From Agelaius tricolor (taxonomy: Eukaryota; Chordata; Aves; Passeriformes; Icteridae): a DNA stretch of 64,000 bases. Of this stretch, positions 56,954 through 64,000 are shown piece by piece. The translations under genes and the position numbers were made by a program. The stretch covers positions 5,036,001 to 5,100,000 of the forward strand of contig JALJCS010000034.1 of the NCBI GenBank assembly GCA_023055355.1, read 5' to 3'. The notes below the pieces were generated by a model. That model saw only the letters and a list, made by a program, of their open reading frames with translations, had not been told where the DNA came from and did no database searches. The stretch's first letter is position 1, and every line of letters starts with the position of its first letter.

Positions 56954-59900
56954 CATGTTTAAAATAACATGTTTTAGCAAGGATAACACAACAGTGAACG
57001 TTTTTTTGCTTGATAAACAGCCCCACATTCCCCTTAGATACACAAAGTTCTTGTGATACGATGTGTTGATGATACCTGGCTTTATCAATCACTAAAAGTT
57101 TTGCAGAACTTTTAATTCAAGAAAGGTATTTCTTGCCCCATTGGACAGATGGTCTGGGAAGGGCAAGATGAAGAATAATGAATTCATCCTGACTGAATTC
57201 ATGACCACTTATCACTAATGACAACCTGGCCTGGCCAAACCTGGCCTCAGTCCTCAGTTTCTCTGGAGTTTGGCAGAAGAGGAGCTATGGTATTCAATTT
57301 AGAAGCTCGTGGCAGACAGCCTCAGTGTGCCCCTCAATTCCATTTCATTATTTGCAGTTGAGACAGGCCAAATCCTCCATTCTCAAGCTGAGACTAACCA
57401 TGTGTGCTGAGCAACACCCTGCTGTTTCCTTGCAAACCCATTTCTAAAGTTTCCCTTCCCAGACTAAGGGAGAAAAGAGGAGTCAAGCAGTTATATATTT
57501 TTAAGGAGAAGCTGTTGAAATCTCCTCAATCCCAGGCTGTTTCCTCACAGCAAGGGCACACCAGCATAGAGGAAGTCAGCAGAACCCTGTCCTTGCATTC
57601 CTGATAACAAATGACATTTTTTGGGGTGCCTGGTGGTAATTAACATTGAATTCCTTGCACAGAACCAGCATGACACAGACAAACACTGTTTTGTCCTCCT
57701 CTCTGAGTAACCCAAGTGTCTTCTCCTAGCACAGTACTTGAATTCATTATGGTGGCCAATGCACTTTGAGCATTAATAATGACATTTCTACTCAGTCCCT
57801 CCATAATGGATAAATTGCCATTAGGAAGGGGAACAGAGAGGATATATGACTCTACCAGGGTGACATAAAAAGTCCACAGGGAGAAGTTAATTGTTAACAC
57901 CTTAAACCCCAGACAGGCTTTCCCCTTTATGTACTGAAGGCACTCCATAAGCAAAAGGAAAGCATCTCTCCTTCTATACTGGATTTTATCAGCTGCTTAA
58001 TATATAGATGTTAAAATGGAAAATAGGGAGCTGCTACTTTATTAATGCCTCATTTTACAGTGCCCAACCCTCAGCTGAATACAAATTAATTTTTTTTCTT
58101 TACTGTCCTTAGTTTTTATGGCCAGCATGCCTATTTGGCCACTCTTGGGATAAGGTCATTTCCATGAGCCCATCCCCTCCCTCTCTCCCACCCTTCCCTC
58201 GCAGGTGTTTTTATTAGAGCATCCATCACAGCAGTATCTGGGCACAAAGTGTCACCTGGCTAATGGTGTGTGGCCTTTCAGACACCATAACAGCTTAAAG
58301 ACACCCATCAGCACATCAGCCCTGTCACCCTGGCCATGCAGGGCATTTCAATCACAGCACCCAGGCCACCTGCACAGGCAGCTTGCTGCACAGGGGGAAG
58401 GAAATTTGTGCCAGTCCTCCTGATGCCAGTGCCTGAGAGCATCCCAGAGCACAGCAATCTCTTCACAAAGCACAAATAAATTACTAAAGCAAGTGGTTTT
58501 CCCAGTTTTGTCACTAAATGTGTTCAATGGGGCAAAATCTACTCTCACCTCGCCCCTCTGAAGGTGGGCAGGGGCAGCCAGCACACACAGCAGGGACAAA
58601 GCACCTGCATCTGCAGCATCCCTGTTTCAGCTCCTCTGCCCCTCCAGGATGGCTCAGGACCACTCCTGCTCTGCAAAACCAACCTGACTCCTCCAATAAC
58701 ACAAACCCAAAACTTAGGGTGCACTTCCATAATGCTCCCTGCCTTCCAAAGGCTGTGCCCGGCCCTCCTCCCCCTTTCCAGCCAGGCAGTGATTTGGTAT
58801 TCAGTGCCTTTGTCTCCTGCTCAAGTCAGCTCACATAATTGATAGTGGAGCAATTTCCAACTTAAACTCCAGCCATTAACATACAAAAAGCAGAACACAT
58901 TTATTTGGAGTGCTTCGCTGTTGGAGGGAAGGAAACATTAGTCCAGGAAGACTTAACAAGAATGGAAGCAAGTAAATGGCTTTTAACTCAATCAAGGCAT
59001 TTATGTCCTGATTTTCCCTCCTTTTATAGAAGGATTCTAGCCCTGAAAAATAAAACATGGACATCCCTCACAGGAGGCCAAAAAGCCCTTTGAGTTTCAT
59101 TATTTATTTCAGACTTCAGCTGGATGCATATATATATGTGCTCTGAAACACTGAAGCATGGTAATCACAGCATAATCAGTATTCTCATCTGCATTAAGAG
59201 CTGATCTTGCATTCATCAGATCAAACCCAGTGCTCAATTCAGTGCTATAATATATTCCATTTCTCTTGATCCATCTGTCAGCACATTTCTGCTATGCAGA
59301 GAGTATGAATGGCTGCTCAAGGCTCCAGATTGAGGAGCTGGATTTCTCCCTGATCCTCATGGGGAAGTGTATGAAGCAAATTTTGGTTTGCTATTGGGCT
59401 TTTCTTTCCACCTGCCTTGGCAGAAGGTGTCTGTGTGATGTACAGGTACCTGCAGCCTGGCAGGTGCTCTCTGATTCTCTTTAAGATTTTTTTTCCTTCC
59501 TGGCTTCTTATATTTGCAGCTCACATATTTGGGGACTACAGTTCAGTACCTCCCCTTTGCCCTTCTGTACAGCACCATTATGAGTCTCTTCATAAGGGGA
59601 GGTTATCACTGTTATCAATCTCTCCCCATTCTCAGAGTATTTTTTTTTTAGTTGAAGTCACAATTTTGTGTCTTTTGAGCATCATTAGGCTTTTGCCAAT
59701 ATGCTTGTTTTATGATTTACAGACTGTGAGAATCATTCTGCATTTTCAGCATTGCCCTATTCCCTCTCCCCTCCTTTTTTTCCAGGGATTTAAGTGCAGA
59801 GCCAAGGCCTTTCACTGAGCTGTGGCTTTCCCTTGAGAGGTGCATACACTGCAGGATATCAGGATTTCCCTTCCTCTGCTCCCAAACTCCAGCTGTCCCC

Positions 59901-62652
59901 AAGGTAGCAGGGCCTGATCTGGCACATGGGATGTGCAGATAAACCCCACCCTGTGCACAGCAACGCCCCTCACAGGGCTATCAGCATCCCCACCTGATAA
60001 CCTCCTGTGCACACTGCTACCACTGGCATGCTTCAGGGGGAGCTGATAAAATTCCTCTCCATAACTCCATAGCAGCTCAGGAATTCCATATCTGCCCATC
60101 TCACTTACCACACCCATTCCACCCAGGGAACATCAGTTAGGATGCTGCTGGAGCAGAGATGTGTGTGTACCAAGAGCAGCTGGAACCAGGCATTGGGTGA
60201 AAACAGAACCTCAGTTTTACCTGTGGAAGAACAACAGAGTGAGCAACCCTTGGATTGTTTTCCACCAGCTGTAAAAATAATCTAGATCTACACAGAAAAG
60301 CACTGAGTTATTTTTCAAAATGCCTTAGAAATATCTTGAAGGGCATCAACATTTTTATTTTTTTACTTTTGCTCTTTAAGAAGTTATTTTCAGCTGTCTA
60401 AAGGAGATCTCAGTTATTGCTCACAAGTCACTTTACACAGTTCAGTTCATGTCAGCCTTTTTCAAGCCACTACAGTTCTTGGATAAAGAAAACTTTAAGG
60501 AAACAAGCATTTACTGAGTGCTCCAGAAGGAGGAATATATTTATCAAGCAAACATAAATCCAAGCTGGCAGAGCAAAACCTGAAAACGAATCACATTCAC
60601 TGTGAGTTTAAATTAAAGGGTTTTTTCCTAAATTTACTGCTACTGCTACTGCTTTTAGTGTTATTTTTACTCTACTCAAGCCTTCCTGTAGATTATTCTA
60701 CACATCTCACAAACATTCAGATGTCCTAACCAAGCTTGAAAAAGGCCAGCATAGAAACCCTCAGTTGCTAGAGCTTATCTTTGAGGAAGGTTAGAAGCAA
60801 AAAAGAGAGAGCATCCATGCAAAAAAACCCTCACATGCTCCATCTTCCACCCCACAGCCAAAGAGCCTCCTTCCTCCTCAGTGGGTGTGAAAACAATAAT
60901 AGAGTCACACATTTCAAGACAGAATTCTGGATCTATATTTCTACAAGGCTTTACAGCTCTCTGTTTTCTTTATGCAGCTGATTTATCTTGAAATCCTGCT
61001 TTGATTTCCTGCCCCCATCCCCAAATATCCTGATAGTTTTCCAAGTAGTGACATAATTAAATGAGTTTTCCTGTCCAGGTGTTTTTACTGACCCATGCCC
61101 TTGGTTTCTGTCTAAACTCCCAAACCTGTTATGATTTAGTTCAGTTTAATTTAGACTGAACAACATATCATGGCTTGATCTAAAGTTAATTCCAATGGTG
61201 ACAACTCAGTTGTTCTTCCCTGACCCTGACTCAATTCCCAGCCCAGGCTAGACAATATTCTATGATTAGGTGTCCCCTATGTGATTACAGCTTTCATAAA
61301 TACTCTGCCTTGCATGAGGCTTGTTCTTTGAAAGTCTCACCATCTTAATGAACAGTTCTGTGGCTGGTATGCAACAGGAATGGAAAATTATTTGGCCTTT
61401 TTGCTGCTTCATTCTACCACTCCACCAGGAATTAAATGGAAGTAGAATTTTTGGGTTTATTGCTAACATATATATTGCATGCATATCTTTTACCATAGGA
61501 AACAAACAGTAGGATAAGCACAGCACCAACTTTCCAGGAAAGATTTCTATGATATATTTCAGCTCCATGCTGTTTCTGAAGTTGCCTGTCCAAGTGTTTG
61601 ATGGAATTAATGTGAACACTCATCCTACAGATTTGACTCTTGTGATGGAGTGACTTTGAGGTCACAGCAAATGCAGTCTGGGATTGTGAGTTCTCTGTGT
61701 AGTCTAATACCTGAAGTTACACTAAATTAGTCTTCTCTTTTTAATGTCATCTCTCTCTTTCATAGCGTATATCAGAACATTATGGGTCTTTGGAGCTCTA
61801 CCTTTGACAGCTTCAGACCATGTTTGCCTGTGGGTGCATAATCTAATCTAAGGTCTGGGAACAAGATGCAAATAGATAGATATTCTCTTTACAGGTGTTT
61901 TTTCCACAGGAAAAGAAACAGAGCAAACAAAGCTGTACTGGGTAGAATATTTTAATGTAATGTGCATTTATGAAGTCCCTTTGGAATCCAGTCTATATTA
62001 CAATCACAGAGAGATGGATCAGCACACAGCCTCTCATCTCTTAGAGTTATTAAAAATGGGGGATGAAAGAGAGAAGGAGGAGAGAGGATGGCTGATGGGG
62101 GCTCTGTGTGGTGGTGAGATGGGCATTTGTGTCGGAGCAGCAGCGGTTTCCTTTGGTAATTTTATTTGTGCTGTTCACTTAGAAAGTACTCACTGAGTGC
62201 TCCCTCATGGCTTTGCTGTGCAGTTTGCATTTGCCACTCTCTCAGCATCCAGCTGCCAGGCATATGTGGCAAGCAGCACAAAAGCTGCTCAAATGTACTT
62301 CAGAAGTGGAATTGTGCTACCCAAACTCGCTCCCAGCTGTGCTCTAAGTCTGCAGTGACTGACCCTGAGAGGTGCTGCCTGTGCTCAGACCAACACACTG
62401 CCCCACTCACTGCCTTTGTTAACATCTGCAATGCTGCAAAAAGTTCTGAAATAGGCACCTTTTTTCATTGTTTGGCACATGGATGAAAGATAATGGCATG
62501 CACTGCCATAGGTTGGTAAGAAAGCACAGGTTGATTTTAACCTTCACTCTGTCATCATTAGAATAAGAAAGAATCTTCAAGCCTTGCCTTTCTTTTGGGG
62601 AAAAAAATGTGTCTTTCACTCTCTACATTACCCAGCCTGAAGAAATTTATAT
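56954..62652. other. non-coding DNA, no gene seen
   Basis: Ordinary CpG-poor DNA without recognisable repeats. The frames near 58,340-58,840 overlap on both strands. Small palindromes such as GCATATATATATGTGC at about 59,127 are unremarkable. Confidence 0.5.
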
Positions 62653-62727
62653 CACAGAATTGTTAGGATTGGAAGGGACCTCTGGAATCATCTAGCCCAG
62701 CCCTCCTCCCAAGGAAGGGTCACCTAG
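62653..62727 (-). mobile_element. CR1 LINE 3' end
   Basis: ATCACAGAATTGTTAGGATT, GGAAGGGACCTCTGGAATCA and TCTAGCCCAGCCCTCC followed by CCAAGGAAGGGTCACCTAGA match an inverted CR1 tail. About 75 bp remain. Confidence 0.85.
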
Positions 62728-64000
62728 AGAATATGATATGAAATTTGGTGTATGATATCAATCCAAATGAAAGCAAGGGATCTCACAACTTGAACATTTT
62801 AGCAGGCCAAGGTAACATTCTTCCTTATTAATGGATGAAGGGGCTTTGAGGTGGGCTCAAATGTAAATTAAGCCTTAGCCTCAATTTCTCAAGGCTTTGC
62901 TGGAAAATCCCTGGGCATTTCAGCATCACAGGTTTCTCAGGAACGTTTGAAGATATTTGAAAGGCAGCTGATATTTCCAGCAGCAATACTGAAGAGAAAT
63001 GTCATGGGATTGTTCTGTTCTTCAAATAATTTCAGCTCCACTTTGGAGGAGAAGACCTATGGGGCAGACTTGGCTATGGTTTGGTGGTGTTACTTTCTGA
63101 GCAACTGAATTTCCAGCTGAGTGTCATTGTTGCTATTCCAGTCAGTTTTGAGTCAAAGATAAGCTGGAGTTCACCATAGGTATCAAAATTCTTAGATCTC
63201 TAATATGAAATAAAACAGAACTAACAAAAAGGCTGAAAGGAAGGAAAGGTTTTCATAATTTTTTTACTTTTTGTTTTATGAGATATATCTTTCTTTTCTG
63301 CAATATTATGTTTTCCATATTTGCCAATTTAAAAAAAGGAGCTTTTACTTTAAAACTAAAGCAAAGGCTCTACCTTGGCTCTATGCAGGGTCAGCACCAA
63401 GGGGAGACAAGAAATCTCCCCAGACCCTCCTGAACTGAGGGCTGTGTGCATTGTTAGGGAAAAGCAAATTGATGAAAGAGCTTTTCCCACTGAAATTCAC
63501 AGTGGTGAGGGCCAAGCTGAGCAGAAATGACAGCTCAGCAGCTCCAAGCAGGGCACCAGGAGGAGTCCTTCAGGCATGGAAGATAAAAGAGCAGCTGCTC
63601 CAGCCCTGTGTAAGCTGTGAGCAATCCCTTTGCTCAGCCCCCTTTCCACTTCCCAAATCGTAGCTATGATGGAGAGGGGATGAAGAAGGGGGGGCAGAAG
63701 GGGGTGTTGGGGGAGGAAGGGTATTGGTGATGGCACAAAACTATCTATTTCCTGCTCCTGTTGCCCGAGGGTGCCTGGGGTGAGCTGGATGCTCAGCCAG
63801 CAGCCCTTGGGGTGCAATCCTGCCTGGGGAAGCAGCAGAAGCCCTGGTGTCTGAGGACAGAGCAGGCACTGCACTGCTCTCTCTCAATTAACCAGTTTGC
63901 CTCCTTCCATGTTGGGTCAGTGAGTTGCAGTGCATTATGGCTTCAGAGGATGCAAACTAATTAAGGGTGAAAGAACCAGCACACATCTCTTGAAGCTGGG
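62728..64000. other. non-coding DNA, no gene seen
   Basis: No supported feature. The GC-richer patch 63,500-63,850 has chance frames on both strands. Confidence 0.5.

Noticed and set aside
1..64000. CRISPR arrays, bacterial operons, rRNA or tRNA genes
   Set aside because: The sequence is vertebrate nuclear DNA. No spaced direct repeats of CRISPR type, no ribosome-binding-site spaced gene rows and no clear tRNA A/B boxes were seen by eye. A tRNA or microRNA scan would be needed to exclude small RNAs.

Overview
This window is vertebrate nuclear DNA, almost certainly from a bird and probably a passerine. The evidence is at least six CR1 LINE 3'-end fragments, a solo LTR tail of a type I associate with songbird endogenous retroviruses, short GT-AG introns and CpG islands. 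It shows no prokaryotic gene organisation. Nearly every long open frame here is a chance frame in GC-rich or ordinary non-coding DNA, so I annotate few coding features.

Layout. Bases 1-18,850 are ordinary intergenic or intronic-looking DNA with one older CR1 copy, a 93-bp tandem duplication and two CTCF-like sites. Bases 41,531-64,000 are similar DNA with five CR1 pieces, a solo LTR, an ATT microsatellite, one orphan exon-like block on the plus strand (54,206-54,429), and a direct duplication of a TATA promoter plus possible signal-peptide exon on the minus strand (about 55.7 and 56.7 kb).

Between them, 19.0-41.5 kb is a compositional patchwork: very CpG-rich islands, a block nearly free of cytosine outside CpG, long AT-only arrays, a 227-bp polypurine tract and a G-rich palindrome. 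Several modules occur more than once. A G+T-rich block followed by an AT-rich array occurs at 20.4-22.6 and again at 29.8-31.3 kb. A 162-bp CpG-rich block occurs at 29.2 and 40.15 kb. A small promoter/exon/intron/AATAAA unit occurs at 36.0 kb (+), 38.2 kb (-) and, without the matching promoter, 39.7 kb (+). The first two of these units converge on a palindrome with 527-bp arms centred near 37.09 kb.

The only part of a known protein I recognise is four consecutive exons at 25.1-26.6 kb matching GARNL3 (a Rap/Ran-GAP domain-like protein). Their intron phases are kept, but a stop codon interrupts the first exon and I found no further exons. It looks like a partial, unprocessed gene duplicate lying downstream of CpG islands that carry YY1-, CRE-, CTCF- and ZNF143-like sites.

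All similarities were judged by eye and from memory of the families. No search was run.
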